Source: Pseudomonas luteola NBRC 103146 (GTDB lineage: Bacteria > Pseudomonadota > Gammaproteobacteria > Pseudomonadales > Pseudomonadaceae). Taken from it: a stretch of DNA of 64,000 nt. The stretch covers positions 1-64,000 of the forward strand of contig NZ_BDAE01000021.1 in the NCBI RefSeq assembly GCF_002091675.1, given 5' to 3'. Position 1 is the stretch's first letter, and each line of letters starts with the position of its first letter. The position numbers and the translations under genes were made by a program. Below are positions 1-8,142 of the stretch, piece after piece. The notes beneath the pieces are model-generated. The model was given only the letters and a program-made list of their open reading frames with translations, was not told where the DNA came from and ran no database searches.

Positions 1-157
1 ACATTACTGCTTCCTAGACGATCGGCACCATTGATCGCTGACGCGGTTAGCGATCGCACTTCATGGTATCGCTTGCACAAGGGAGCAAAAATGGAATCCG
101 TCATCGCTCTATGATTGTCTATGCTGCATAACCAGACGCCCCACGGATCTCGCAGCC

Positions 158-673
158 ATGACAACAATTCCCGCCAGCAAGGCAGCCGTGCTGGCTCAAA
201 CACTTATTCGCAACCTGAACAATGCGTCGCTGACGCATGAAACCTACGGCCCTTTGTTTGAAAGTCAGAGCGGCAGCCTTTCTGAGGGAACGGCTGCACA
301 AAAGCTTGGTTTTTCGCTGGATATCGTTCCGCCAGGCAAGCGCTCATGTCCCTATCACTTTCACCATGCTCAGGAAGAGGCATTTCTCATTCTGGAAGGC
401 ACGGGTACGCTGCGGGTGGCAGGCGAGTATGTGCCGATACAGGCCGGCGATGTGCTTTTTATTCCTGCCGGCCCTGACTATCCACATCAGATCATCAATA
501 CGTCTCACGCTGAGTTGAAATACCTGTCAATCAGCACGAAAGAGTCGCCCGAAGTCGTAGAGTATCCAGATTCGGGTAAGTACCTTGCGACTGCCAGTGC
601 CAAGGGAATCAAGGCGTTTCGCGCTCTACAGAGGACCGAGGCCAACTTGGACTATTGGGAAGGTGAAATCTGA
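158..673 (+). CDS. Cupin-domain protein
   Basis: A 171-residue single-domain cupin. The two conserved metal-binding blocks are visible: motif 1 as HFHHAQEEAFLILEGTG (about residues 67-83), giving the His-x-His and Glu ligands, and motif 2 as GDVLFIPAGPDYPHQIIN (about residues 97-114) with the final His. The protein has no signal peptide and no other domain, so it is probably a cytoplasmic metal-binding barrel, either an enzyme or a small-molecule binder. Family membership is clear but cupins catalyse many reactions, so the substrate is not predictable. It stands alone: the next gene on the same strand is a histidine kinase after more than 400 bases. Confidence 0.85.
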   Translation: MTTIPASKAAVLAQTLIRNLNNASLTHETYGPLFESQSGSLSEGTAAQKLGFSLDIVPPGKRSCPYHFHHAQEEAFLILEGTGTLRVAGEYVPIQAGDVLFIPAGPDYPHQIINTSHAELKYLSISTKESPEVVEYPDSGKYLATASAKGIKAFRALQRTEANLDYWEGEI

Positions 674-1099
674 ACACGGCTGTGTTCTGGAGGCCTCTCT
701 ATGCCCGAGGTTATGTCGTTAGAGAGGCATTGCTTGCTGCCGTGACCTGTATGGGCGTGCGCTTTTTCCATTTCCAGCCAGCAGCCATCCTGCTACAGGT
801 ACGGTCGTTATAGAACACTATCCTGCTAATACGGTAGCGCTTCACGCTCAACAGCGTCCCACTGTGTAAGCCTCCGGGCACGCCTAAGCCAGGGATGTGT
901 CATGCAGGCGGCTCTTGAGCCATCCGAGGGTAAAAGACGGCAATGGCAAGCGACTTTGAAAGTCGTCTCCCTGGCCAGGAGTCTCACCTGTGTAAACTGT
1001 ATACGTCCAAAGGTTGTCAACGATACGATAAGCGCGTTCACTACCCTGATCTATCGTCAGGGGCAGCCGTGAAGTACGCCTCGCTTCAAGGTATAACTC
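674..1099. other. Intergenic region, no gene seen
   Basis: This stretch lies between the cupin gene and a histidine kinase. The minus-strand open frames here overlap each other and run into the kinase gene; none has a recognisable product or good ribosome binding site. It probably holds the kinase promoter. No palindrome or repeat stood out. Confidence 0.5.
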
Positions 1100-2293
1100 A
1101 TGATGCGTACACTCGAGAATGATCTTTCCATCATCGCTAGAATCAGTGCTGTTGGCGTTATTCTCAAGGTCATATCTGAAAGCACCCTTCTTAGTTTTGT
1201 CGCAATTGCACGGGTAACTGAAGATTCCTGGACAACCTGTGCCGTATTGGACCTGATCGGCTTTGGGCTCAAGGTAGGCGATCCTCTGGATGTCACCACA
1301 ACACTGTGCCGCGAAGTCCATGCAAGCCAGGACTCGATCCTAATCAATCACGCCAGTGCAGATACGCGCTACTGCAGCCACCCAACCCCCAAGCAGTACG
1401 GTTTTGAAAGTTATATCTCGGTTCCCATCTTCCGACGCGATGGCAGTTTCTTCGGTACGTTGTGCGCATTGGATCCAGAGCCCGCGAATCTGGACGAGAC
1501 GAAAACTTTGGCAATGATGAGTTCGTTTACTCATCTGCTTTCGCTGGAAATAGAAACCCAGGAAAACCTTATCGAAACCGAAAGCAAGCTGCTTGATGAA
1601 AAGCTGACGGCCAAATCCCGAGAGCATTTTCTTGCCTTGGTTGGCCATGATCTACGCAATCCACTGTTCTCCATTTGTGCGGGTGCACAGCGGCTGCTGA
1701 AAACACCGCGCGAGGATCAGGAGCGCTCGCTGGTCGAACTGATCCACTCTTCTGCCCAGCGAGCCCTACGAATGGTGGAAGACATCTTTGATTTCTCTAG
1801 AGGACAGCTGGGTAACGGCATCCCGCTAGCCAAGGAGGAGCGCGGCAACCTGGAACTGCACCTTCGGCAGGTCGTCAATGAGCCACAGGCAACCTACCCT
1901 GATCGCTGCATTGAAAGTGCGGTAAATACATTGGGGACGGTTTATTGCGATTGCGACCGCCTGGTGCAGCTTCTGTCGAACCTGACAGCCAACGCCATTC
2001 AGCACGGCAATCCGCAAAGCCCTATTCTGATCCGTGCAGAGGTGGAGAATGGTTTACTGACGCTATCCGTTCACAACGATGGCGAGCCTCTTTCTGAAAA
2101 CATCCTGTCCGGCCTGTTCCAACCGTATTGGCGAGCCAGCCGAACGACGCTTCAAACCAACCTGCAACAGGGGCTGGGTATCGGGCTGTACATCGTCAAT
2201 GAAATCGCCCGCTCCCATGGTGGCCATATGAAGGTAGATTCCAACCGAGACAGCGGGACGGTATTCACCCTCACCATGCCAGTAAATCGCTAG
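1100..2293 (+). CDS. GAF-domain sensor histidine kinase
   Basis: A 397-residue soluble sensor kinase without transmembrane segments. Residues about 10-155 form a GAF-type sensor module (pattern SVPIFRRDGSFFGTLCALD near 107-125). The HisKA H-box is FLALVGHDLRNPL with His183 as the predicted phosphate acceptor. The N-box (QLLSNLTANAIQHG, about 290-303) and G2 box (GLGIGLYIV, about 358-366) identify the HATPase_c domain; the G1 region reads HNDGEP, a mildly degenerate form. No response regulator gene is adjacent, so it is an orphan kinase whose partner must lie elsewhere. The input signal is unknown. The start is the ATG at 1100, about 8 bases after an AAGG. Confidence 0.88.
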   Translation: MMRTLENDLSIIARISAVGVILKVISESTLLSFVAIARVTEDSWTTCAVLDLIGFGLKVGDPLDVTTTLCREVHASQDSILINHASADTRYCSHPTPKQYGFESYISVPIFRRDGSFFGTLCALDPEPANLDETKTLAMMSSFTHLLSLEIETQENLIETESKLLDEKLTAKSREHFLALVGHDLRNPLFSICAGAQRLLKTPREDQERSLVELIHSSAQRALRMVEDIFDFSRGQLGNGIPLAKEERGNLELHLRQVVNEPQATYPDRCIESAVNTLGTVYCDCDRLVQLLSNLTANAIQHGNPQSPILIRAEVENGLLTLSVHNDGEPLSENILSGLFQPYWRASRTTLQTNLQQGLGIGLYIVNEIARSHGGHMKVDSNRDSGTVFTLTMPVNR

Positions 2294-2387
2294 CAAGCAA
2301 GCGCTCTAGCATCGCCTTTCGAGCCGAATGGCAGGAACATCGGCGGTGCTGTACCTGTCGAAGTGAAAACATCGACAGAATGGTTTT

Positions 2388-2624
2388 ATGACAGTGAACG
2401 CCTTGAAATACCGCCTTGCCTCGCTCGATCCGCCCGTCAAGTACACACTTGAGAGTCGCGGCGATGTATTTGTCATTACGCTCATCGACCCGCGAACACC
2501 TGCCAAGGTTGAGCGGAGCCTGCTTAATCGTCATGCCGCGAATCAGGAACTCATGAACACCATCATTGAAGATGCCATCCATGAGCTCCGTCGCAAAAGT
2601 TCTGCCGTTGCACGGGATCTATAA
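2388..2624 (+). CDS. Small protein resembling DUF3509
   Basis: A 78-residue soluble protein with a beta-hairpin-like core (RGDVFVITLIDPRTPAKVER) followed by a helix ending NTIIEDAIHELRRK. This order, a short strand pair with an acidic turn and then a basic helix, recalls DUF3509, a small family of unknown function found mainly in Pseudomonas. The match is by pattern memory only. It sits 94 bases after the histidine kinase on the same strand and may share its transcript. No function can be given. Confidence 0.5.
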   Translation: MTVNALKYRLASLDPPVKYTLESRGDVFVITLIDPRTPAKVERSLLNRHAANQELMNTIIEDAIHELRRKSSAVARDL

Positions 2625-2671
2625 GCGCAACCGCTTACGAGCAAGCGAACGGTAACGATTCTGTCCTCGTT

Positions 2672-3283
2672 TTAGTACCCAACGGTAAACCGGTTGCGGA
2701 GATGCCTGCCTTGCTCCAATTCGTCAACCATGGCGATTGCATAATCTTCGAATGAAATGTGGCTCCGTCCCTTCTGATCTACCAGCAGGCTGTCTTCACC
2801 CAGTCGAAACGCCCCAGTGCGTGGCCCATGTACGAATTCGGCCGAGGGCGAAAGAAATGTCCAGTCAAGCGCTGGCTCCCTTTGTAACCGCTCGAGAAAG
2901 AGCGCACCCGCCGAAGCCTCTGGCTTGTATTCCGCTGGGAAATCAGGCGTATAGATTACTCTGACTCCGGGTGCCACCTCAAGGCTTCCCGCGCCACCCA
3001 CTACCAGATAACGTCTGATCCCAGCCTTTTTTACCGCTGAGATAAGAATTTCCGGGTTGCTGCTGGTAAACATGACGGCACTGATAACGGCGTCATGACC
3101 CTTTAGGACCCCCGTCAATTCAGCTTCGTTATTCGCATCGACCGCTACCGGTAGTACGCCTGCTGCCTTTTTTATACGAGAGGCATTTCTGGCAATTGCA
3201 GTCACTTGATGCCCTCGCTTCACCAACTCATCCTGAATGCACGAGCCGGCATTTCCTGACGCGCCAATTAATGCAACCTTCAT
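2672..3283 (-). CDS. NAD(P)-binding atypical SDR (NmrA/YwnB-like)
   Basis: A 203-residue protein opening with a Rossmann nucleotide-binding motif (MKVALIGASGNAG, GxxGxxG at residues 7-13). The body follows the NAD(P)H-binding family typified by YwnB and NmrA-like proteins, with VVGGAGSLEVAPG in the middle and TFLSPSAEF before the C-terminus. These proteins are cytoplasmic oxidoreductases or redox sensors without the classical YxxxK tetrad. It is transcribed divergently from an HxlR regulator with about 110 bases between them, a common arrangement in which the regulator controls the oxidoreductase in response to aldehydes, quinones or disulfide stress. That regulatory link is inferred from position only. 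Confidence 0.85.
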   Translation of the reverse strand: MKVALIGASGNAGSCIQDELVKRGHQVTAIARNASRIKKAAGVLPVAVDANNEAELTGVLKGHDAVISAVMFTSSNPEILISAVKKAGIRRYLVVGGAGSLEVAPGVRVIYTPDFPAEYKPEASAGALFLERLQREPALDWTFLSPSAEFVHGPRTGAFRLGEDSLLVDQKGRSHISFEDYAIAMVDELEQGRHLRNRFTVGY

Positions 3284-3302
3284 GTATAGTCCCCTTCCGT
3301 TA

Positions 3303-3311
3303 GTTAGTAAC
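3303..3311. promoter_or_regulatory. Candidate HxlR operator in divergent promoter
   Basis: The spacer 3284-3394 between the divergent NAD(P)-binding gene and the HxlR gene contains the near-palindrome GTTAGTAAC, and a partly matching GGTTACTTTG lies at 3373-3382 close to the regulator start. HxlR-family dimers bind short inverted repeats of this kind. The assignment rests on symmetry and position only. Confidence 0.35.
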
Positions 3312-3394
3312 TTTCGGAAACCACGTTAATTGACGCGGTACGTTCCGACAAGAACGCACTTTTTTCTCACTTGGTTACTTTGAGGTGACTGCCA

Positions 3395-3769
3395 ATGAAT
3401 CAAGCGGCTCTGGCACCCGACACATTTAGCGCTGACTGTCCAACCCGACGGATACTGGATCGAATTGCAGATAAGTGGACGGTGCTGATACTCGATCTTC
3501 TGCTGGAAAGCCCCCTACGGTTCAATGAGCTATTGCGCCGAATCGGCGGGCTTTCCCAGAAGATGTTATCGCAGACGTTGAAAACGCTCGAGCGGGACGG
3601 TCTGGTCTTGCGTACAGCATTTCCCACCGTTCCGGTCACCGTGGAATACCGTATCACCGAGCTGGGCGTTACCCTCGCCGAGACGCTCAAGCCACTTCGG
3701 TTGTGGGCAGAGGCGAATATGGAGGCGATCGATCAGGCCCAACTGCGCTACGACAGCACGCCTCGGTAA
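3395..3769 (+). CDS. HxlR-family transcriptional regulator
   Basis: A 124-residue winged helix protein. The HxlR signature is clear: CPTRRILDRIADKWTVLILD (about residues 15-34), then LLRRIGGLSQKMLSQTLKTL as recognition helix region and the wing DGLVLRTAFPTVPVTVEYRIT. The single Cys15 near the N-terminus matches the redox-active cysteine found in HypR/QorR-type members, so quinone or thiol stress is a plausible signal. A ribosome binding site (GAGGTG) precedes the ATG by about 7 bases. It is divergent from an NAD(P)-binding oxidoreductase, its likely target. Confidence 0.92.
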   Translation: MNQAALAPDTFSADCPTRRILDRIADKWTVLILDLLLESPLRFNELLRRIGGLSQKMLSQTLKTLERDGLVLRTAFPTVPVTVEYRITELGVTLAETLKPLRLWAEANMEAIDQAQLRYDSTPR

Positions 3770-3783
3770 ACCAAGGCGTGCTG
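3754..3783. terminator. Bidirectional terminator-like hairpin over a stop codon
   Basis: CAGCACGCCT (3754-3763) pairs perfectly with AGGCGTGCTG (3774-3783) across a 10-base loop. The loop contains the TAA stop of the HxlR gene, and the hairpin ends 4 bases from the end of the convergent lipoprotein gene, so it probably serves both transcripts. No strong T-run follows on either side. Confidence 0.6.
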
Positions 3784-3787
3784 CACG

Positions 3788-4960
3788 TTACTTCGCACGC
3801 GCCAGACAGCGCTGGTAGCGCTCCTCGACACGCTTGGCAAACCAGGCGGTGGTTAGTTTGCGGGTAATCTTGGGGCTTTCGAGCGTAATGCCTGGCAATA
3901 TGGCCCGAGGTAGCGATTTACCCGCTTTCTTCTCAGCCAACTCGAAAACGCGGGTGTACAATTTGGATTCCTCGAAATCGAGTGTTTCTCCTTTTTCAAG
4001 CGCACGTCGTATGGCCAGTTCACTCATGTCCAGTCGTTTGCCCAGCTTACGGACGGCCAGTTCGGTTGCACTCGGCTCCAGTGAGCCATAGCGGATCAGA
4101 TCGCCGTCCAGCGCAAGAGAAACGCCTGTCAGACTGCTCACTGCCCGCTGAAACGCAGCATTACGGCTCGAATACCAACCGGCATTGTAATCGGCAAATC
4201 GGTAGATCTGTTGGGTGTAGCTGACCGGATAGCCAAGCAGGTGTGCCGTCCCGAAATAGACACCGCCGCGTCGGGTAAAGACCTCGTTACGGATCGATCC
4301 GTCAATCGTATAGGGATAACCTCTGGATTGGCGCTCAGCGAACGCTACGCTGACCTGCATCGGCCCGCCAGTTTCAACAGGGTTGAAGCTGCCAAAGAGT
4401 GTCTTGCCCAGCGGAACCATGCCAATGAAGTCATCAAAGATATCGCTCAGCTCTTTTTCGGTATGCGCCGCAGCAAGTCGCTCGTTATAGGTTTTGCCGT
4501 TGGGTGACCGTAGGCTTAATGCGGTACGGACCAGAAAGGCCGGTATATGCAACTTGCCGGCGCGGCGATCGATTTCCTTTTTCGCAATCGAGCCCATGCC
4601 TGGCACTCGAGGGTTTGCCTGAAACGTGGACTCCTGCTCAGTCACCGCCAATACGGAACAGATGTTTTCGGTCGTTGGAGGAATTTTTTGCGCATCGAAT
4701 GCCGTATAAATATCCCTGGCCCAGCCCTGGCGCTCAGACACACTACCAGGCATGAGCCTGACAATCCTGGCTTGTACTTCAGTTGGGCTGGGCGCAGATA
4801 CCTGCTGCGGAGAATGTGTTCCACATCCTGCCAGCATCAATAGGGCTGTAAGTCCAAGAGCGTACCGGCCATAGCGTAAACCGCTATCCAGTCCACTGGA
4901 AATGGAGTGGAATGATACAGGGAACGTGGCCACCGTGGGTGTGAGACGGAGGGTCTGCAA
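3788..4960 (-). CDS. DUF1615 lipoprotein
   Basis: A 390-residue predicted lipoprotein: hydrophobic stretch YALGLTALLMLAGC with a lipobox ending at Cys46. Homology-like blocks WARDIYTAFDAQKI, ENICSVLAVTEQESTFQANP and ETGGPMQVSVAFAE match the DUF1615 family, which has a lysozyme-like look (the conserved Glu in QES), but no activity has been shown to my knowledge. Position 46 for the lipobox Cys is late; the N-terminal 25 or so residues may not be translated, but no better in-frame ATG, GTG or TTG lies just before the hydrophobic segment. The protein would sit in the outer membrane facing the periplasm. Confidence 0.8.
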   Translation of the reverse strand: MQTLRLTPTVATFPVSFHSISSGLDSGLRYGRYALGLTALLMLAGCGTHSPQQVSAPSPTEVQARIVRLMPGSVSERQGWARDIYTAFDAQKIPPTTENICSVLAVTEQESTFQANPRVPGMGSIAKKEIDRRAGKLHIPAFLVRTALSLRSPNGKTYNERLAAAHTEKELSDIFDDFIGMVPLGKTLFGSFNPVETGGPMQVSVAFAERQSRGYPYTIDGSIRNEVFTRRGGVYFGTAHLLGYPVSYTQQIYRFADYNAGWYSSRNAAFQRAVSSLTGVSLALDGDLIRYGSLEPSATELAVRKLGKRLDMSELAIRRALEKGETLDFEESKLYTRVFELAEKKAGKSLPRAILPGITLESPKITRKLTTAWFAKRVEERYQRCLARAK

Positions 4961-5175
4961 GGATTATGGTTCCCGTGTCAAGGTGAGATGCGTGTGAGAC
5001 CTGCCCCCTATCGAAAGAATTCCACCTCGATAGCAAACGTAACGGCCTGCCTCATCCTATTGGATATCGGCCTGAACAGCTGAGATCCGGATTGCCAGAT
5101 GGCCCATCCATTTTTAAGTTGTCATACTGCTGTCTATACTCTCGCCTCAATAACAACAACAGCCGGAGTCGCACC

Positions 5176-6327
5176 TTGAATATTCTGAAATCTCTCGTGC
5201 TTTGCGGGATCAGCCTTGCCGCAACGGCAAATGCCCAGGCCCAGTCAGCTTCCGCTCCCATTACGGCCGACGCACTTCCCGGCAATTACCTGCTGCTCAA
5301 ACAGAAGATGACCTATCCAGATAGCTGGCTGTCAGGTCATTACAAGCACTTTTCAAAATGGCGTACCCATGCCCAAACGCTACTGCGCGAGGCGTTGCTA
5401 ACGCCAGATTCAAAGCGTGCCTTCAACGCTCAGGTTATTGATCAGCAGCAGCGTTCAGGCTACAGCGCTCAGAAGATCAGGTTCACGCTGACGGATGAAA
5501 GTCGTGTCAACGCTCTGCTTCTCTTGCCTGATACGCCCGGCCCTCATCCCGCGGTGCTAATGCTGCATGACCATGGGGCGCGCTTTGATATTGGCAAAGA
5601 GAAGATGGTCAAACCATGGGGTGATCAAACAGTATCTGCTTCCGCGCAGCAGTGGGCCGACAAATATTTCTCTGGCCGCTTTCCTGGCGATGAGCTGGCC
5701 AAGCGGGGCTACGTTGTGCTTTCGGTCGATGCCCTTGGTTGGGGTGAGCGCGGCCCGGTGACATACGAACAGCAACAGGCGCTTGCCAGCAATTTCTTCA
5801 ATCTGGGACGTTCCCTTGCCGGAACAATGGCCTATGAAGACATGCGCTCGGTCGATTTTCTGGCAACGCTCCCCCTAGTCGACGCACGTCGCATCGGCTT
5901 TGTCGGGTTCTCCATGGGGGCCTTTCGCGCCTGGCAGTTAGCAGCCCTTTCAGACAAGGTTGCGGCAACTGCTGCCATTTCCTGGTTTGGGACTTACCGA
6001 GGCCTGATGACGCCAGGGAATAACACATTACGCGGCCAGTCATCGTACTACATGCTGCATCCAGGCATACCGGCCCGGCTCGATATTCCAGACGTTGCCG
6101 GAATTGCTGCACCCCGTCCGTTGTTGCTTTTCAACGGTGGAAAGGACACGCTGTTCCCTTCAGAATCGGTCGAAGCGGCTTACGCCAAGGTGCACCGCAT
6201 CTGGCGTTCTCAACAGGCCGAGCTGAATCTCACCACACAGCTGTGGCCCGAACTTGGCCATGTGTTTGTGCAGGAGCAACAGGAAGCCGCTTTTGTCTGG
6301 CTTGATCAGTGGCTCAAGCCACGTTGA
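5176..6327 (+). CDS. Exported alpha/beta hydrolase (dienelactone hydrolase-like)
   Basis: A secreted or periplasmic serine hydrolase of about 383 residues. I place the start at TTG 5176, 8 bases after GGAG, because it begins a classical signal peptide (NILKSLVLCGISLAATANAQAQ); an in-frame ATG at 5092 would add 28 polar residues in front of it. Catalytic residues by position: nucleophile Ser246 in GFSMG, Asp324 in GGKDTLFP and His362 in ELGHVF, the order expected for the alpha/beta hydrolase fold. The central block HPAVLMLHDHGARFDIGKEK resembles the Abhydrolase_7 and acetyl-xylan-esterase-like group. The substrate is unknown. A small lipoprotein gene follows after 19 bases, probably co-transcribed. 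Confidence 0.8.
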   Translation: MNILKSLVLCGISLAATANAQAQSASAPITADALPGNYLLLKQKMTYPDSWLSGHYKHFSKWRTHAQTLLREALLTPDSKRAFNAQVIDQQQRSGYSAQKIRFTLTDESRVNALLLLPDTPGPHPAVLMLHDHGARFDIGKEKMVKPWGDQTVSASAQQWADKYFSGRFPGDELAKRGYVVLSVDALGWGERGPVTYEQQQALASNFFNLGRSLAGTMAYEDMRSVDFLATLPLVDARRIGFVGFSMGAFRAWQLAALSDKVAATAAISWFGTYRGLMTPGNNTLRGQSSYYMLHPGIPARLDIPDVAGIAAPRPLLLFNGGKDTLFPSESVEAAYAKVHRIWRSQQAELNLTTQLWPELGHVFVQEQQEAAFVWLDQWLKPR

Positions 6328-6346
6328 TATAGAAGGAACGATAGGC

Positions 6347-6685
6347 ATGAAGCTTGACACGATTGCCATTGGCGTCCTGGCGCTGAGCCTGACTGGGTGT
6401 GGAACCCTCAATACGGTGTTCCAAGACGATGCGACTACTAGCTACAAGCTCAGGCAGCAGAAAACCTATTGCGAGTCCATAAGCCGGGTCTATAGCGGCG
6501 TGGCGTACGATTTCTGCTCACTCAACGCTCCGCCCGTTATCTATCCCCCACCTCAGGAAAAACATGCTGTTCCACTGATTGCGGTAGATATGGCGCTTTC
6601 TGGTGTGTTGGATACGTTGGTATTGCCTTACACGATCTATCAGCAGAACAAATACGGCAGTATGGAAATCAAGGGCCAGAAATAG
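6347..6685 (+). CDS. YceK/YidQ-family small lipoprotein (DUF1375)
   Basis: A 112-residue lipoprotein. The ATG at 6347 follows AGAAGGAA closely and gives a compact signal MKLDTIAIGVLALSLTGCG with a lipobox Cys18. The C-terminal block ALSGVLDTLVLPYTIYQQNKYGS is the signature of the YceK/DUF1375 family (DLPFSLVFDTLLLPIDI-type in E. coli YceK). Family function is unknown. Four cysteines are present beyond none expected for lipidation, including CES and FCSL, which could form a periplasmic disulfide. It is 19 bases downstream of an exported hydrolase on the same strand. Confidence 0.8.
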   Translation: MKLDTIAIGVLALSLTGCGTLNTVFQDDATTSYKLRQQKTYCESISRVYSGVAYDFCSLNAPPVIYPPPQEKHAVPLIAVDMALSGVLDTLVLPYTIYQQNKYGSMEIKGQK

Positions 6686-6805
6686 TTTCTCCTTTTCCTT
6701 GCAGCCAGTAGTACCCGCTCGTAAGCGTTTGGATCTGCACTCGGTTAGCCAAGTGTAATCGAGTACAGATACTTACAGCGTGAACTAGGAATCGACCGAA
6801 GAACG

Positions 6806-7096
6806 GCCCAGGGGCCAGAATACTGCATGGAGGCGCAGCCAGCAGTGGCTCGGCAAAACTTCCCAGCCAGGGCGAGGGATGGTGCTCCATACGACCAACT
6901 ACCAACACACCCACCTCATCACGACTGCAGATAGTCGGTCACCGCAAAAATGGGCTGCAATCGCCTCGACATAATCAAACATGACCAGGTCAAATGCCGC
7001 TCGGCTGGTTTGCGCCAGCGCCTGGGCACGCTTAAAGGCAGCAGTCCGCTGACAGCTGTTGTCCACCACAAGAAGGAGGCGTTGATAGCGATTCAT
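6806..7096 (-). pseudogene. Universal stress protein, internally deleted remnant
   Basis: The minus strand from 7096 encodes about 50 residues typical of a universal stress protein N-terminus (MNRYQRLLLVVDNSCQRTAA, then FDYVEAIAAH), then stops near 6899. In another frame, overlapping at about 6920, the typical C-terminus resumes (RDEVGVLVVGRMEHH and LLAAPPCSILAPGP) down to about 6806. The middle of the Usp fold is missing and the ends are out of frame, so the gene is a deletion product. An Anr-type box survives upstream at 7163. Pseudomonas carries several Anr-controlled Usp genes used during anaerobic survival, which fits. Confidence 0.75.
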
Positions 7097-7162
7097 GCCG
7101 CGGCTCCTTGGGGCTCTCCCCTACCTGATGCCACTATCGTCATACGCCTGTAAAGCCAAGGC

Positions 7163-7176
7163 TTGATACATATCAA
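7163..7176. promoter_or_regulatory. Anr/FNR box
   Basis: TTGATACATATCAA is a perfect match to the TTGAT-N4-ATCAA consensus for Anr/FNR, the oxygen-sensing regulators. It lies about 67 bases before the start of the broken universal stress protein gene, a plausible distance for activation of that minus-strand gene. Confidence 0.7.
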
Positions 7177-7791
7177 GAAAATGAAGCAGACCTGCGTGTT
7201 GCAGGACACCATAAGTCACGGCACGTGATGTCACCCAGGTAGAAGGTGTTTCTCAGCCTGCCCCAGTTATGGATATCGGCAGCGCCGATTATCCATACGT
7301 CGCCGGGTTTCGCATATGACGCAAAGGAGTGCTTAGCTTGGAGGTACGTTCAAGTGGGGCCTACGGAAGTGACTAACATGGTCCAGGCTACCGCGCTCCG
7401 CTCAAACGGCAGTCTGTAGTACAGCACGTCGGTTACCTACGTAACCAAGGCCATGATCGCTGGCGGTGAAATAAGGCTGAAATGAAAAGAGCGGTATGTA
7501 TACAGCACGCACAAGTCTTGATGTAAATCAGTACCAGACGCTCTACATGAGCGTAACTATGGACGAAACCTTACATGGTCCCTGCCCATGAACATACTTA
7601 TCAAACAGTCGCCAGCCCACTCCCTGCTCCAGCTCATGATTCACGGCTGCGATCTACAAGCCGGAACAATGTTGGCCCAGGAGCGCCAGCATGAGCAGTC
7701 GGGCCCCGTTCGCCTGTCTAGACATTTGAGACAAGGCTCCACTGCTTTTTTGGATCTTTATCAAAAGCGCTAATCGCTGTCAGGTTAATGT
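7177..7791. other. Gene-poor stretch with further Anr-like boxes
   Basis: No convincing protein is encoded on either strand. Short open frames such as 7588-7773 (plus) have no recognisable product. Two further near-matches to the Anr box occur: TTGATGTAAATCAG at 7518-7531 and TGGATCTTTATCAA at 7751-7764, one mismatch each. With the perfect box at 7163 this suggests a decayed group of oxygen-regulated genes. Confidence 0.45.
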
Positions 7792-7840
7792 GTCATCCCT
7801 TGTGCTTACGCAACAGCTCGCATCAAGCACGAGGGATGGC
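7792..7840. repeat. Long inverted repeat (16-bp stem)
   Basis: CATCCCTTGTGCTT at 7794-7807 pairs with AAGCACGAGGGATG at 7825-7838 with a single G-T position, and flanking G-T and G-C pairs extend the stem to 16 bp. The loop is 17 bases. No T-run follows on either strand. It lies 8 bases beyond the stop of the small minus-strand frame ending at 7848, so it could stabilise or end that transcript. Confidence 0.5.
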
Positions 7841-7847
7841 ACCCGTT

Positions 7848-7988
7848 TCAACGGACTGGATCAATGTTGCCAGTCGCCTTTTTAAGCTGTACCTGTTTTT
7901 GCGTACCCAGCAGAAAAGCCGCTTTTTCGGCAAAACTGGTGTGGATATGCAAGGCATTGGCTGGATTACGAAACAATTGATGAGTCAT
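7848..7988 (-). CDS. Possible 46-residue small protein
   Basis: The frame starts at ATG 7988 (7 bases after AGAGGG) and reads MTHQLFRNPANALHIHTSFA onward to a TGA at 7848, 46 residues, polar and Lys/His-rich with no cysteine or membrane segment. I recognise no family. Support is the good ribosome binding site, natural amino-acid composition and the long hairpin directly after the stop. It could equally be chance or a fragment, since the surrounding region is decayed. Confidence 0.35.
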   Translation of the reverse strand: MTHQLFRNPANALHIHTSFAEKAAFLLGTQKQVQLKKATGNIDPVR

Positions 7989-8142
7989 GGCGCTACCCTC
8001 TTTATCTGGTGGGCTCTTCAAGGAAGAGACAGGCTCACCATAAGCAGCGCAGGAACAGGCTAGAAATGTTTTGTAGCACTAGTCATCATCAGCCAAATCG
8101 ATAATCGGAGAAACAGATTCCTTTTCAAGGGCTTAGCCGCTA

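Noticed and set aside
826-1347. Overlapping minus-strand frames before the GAF kinase
   Set aside because: They overlap each other and the kinase start, and none has a signal, motif or ribosome binding site.
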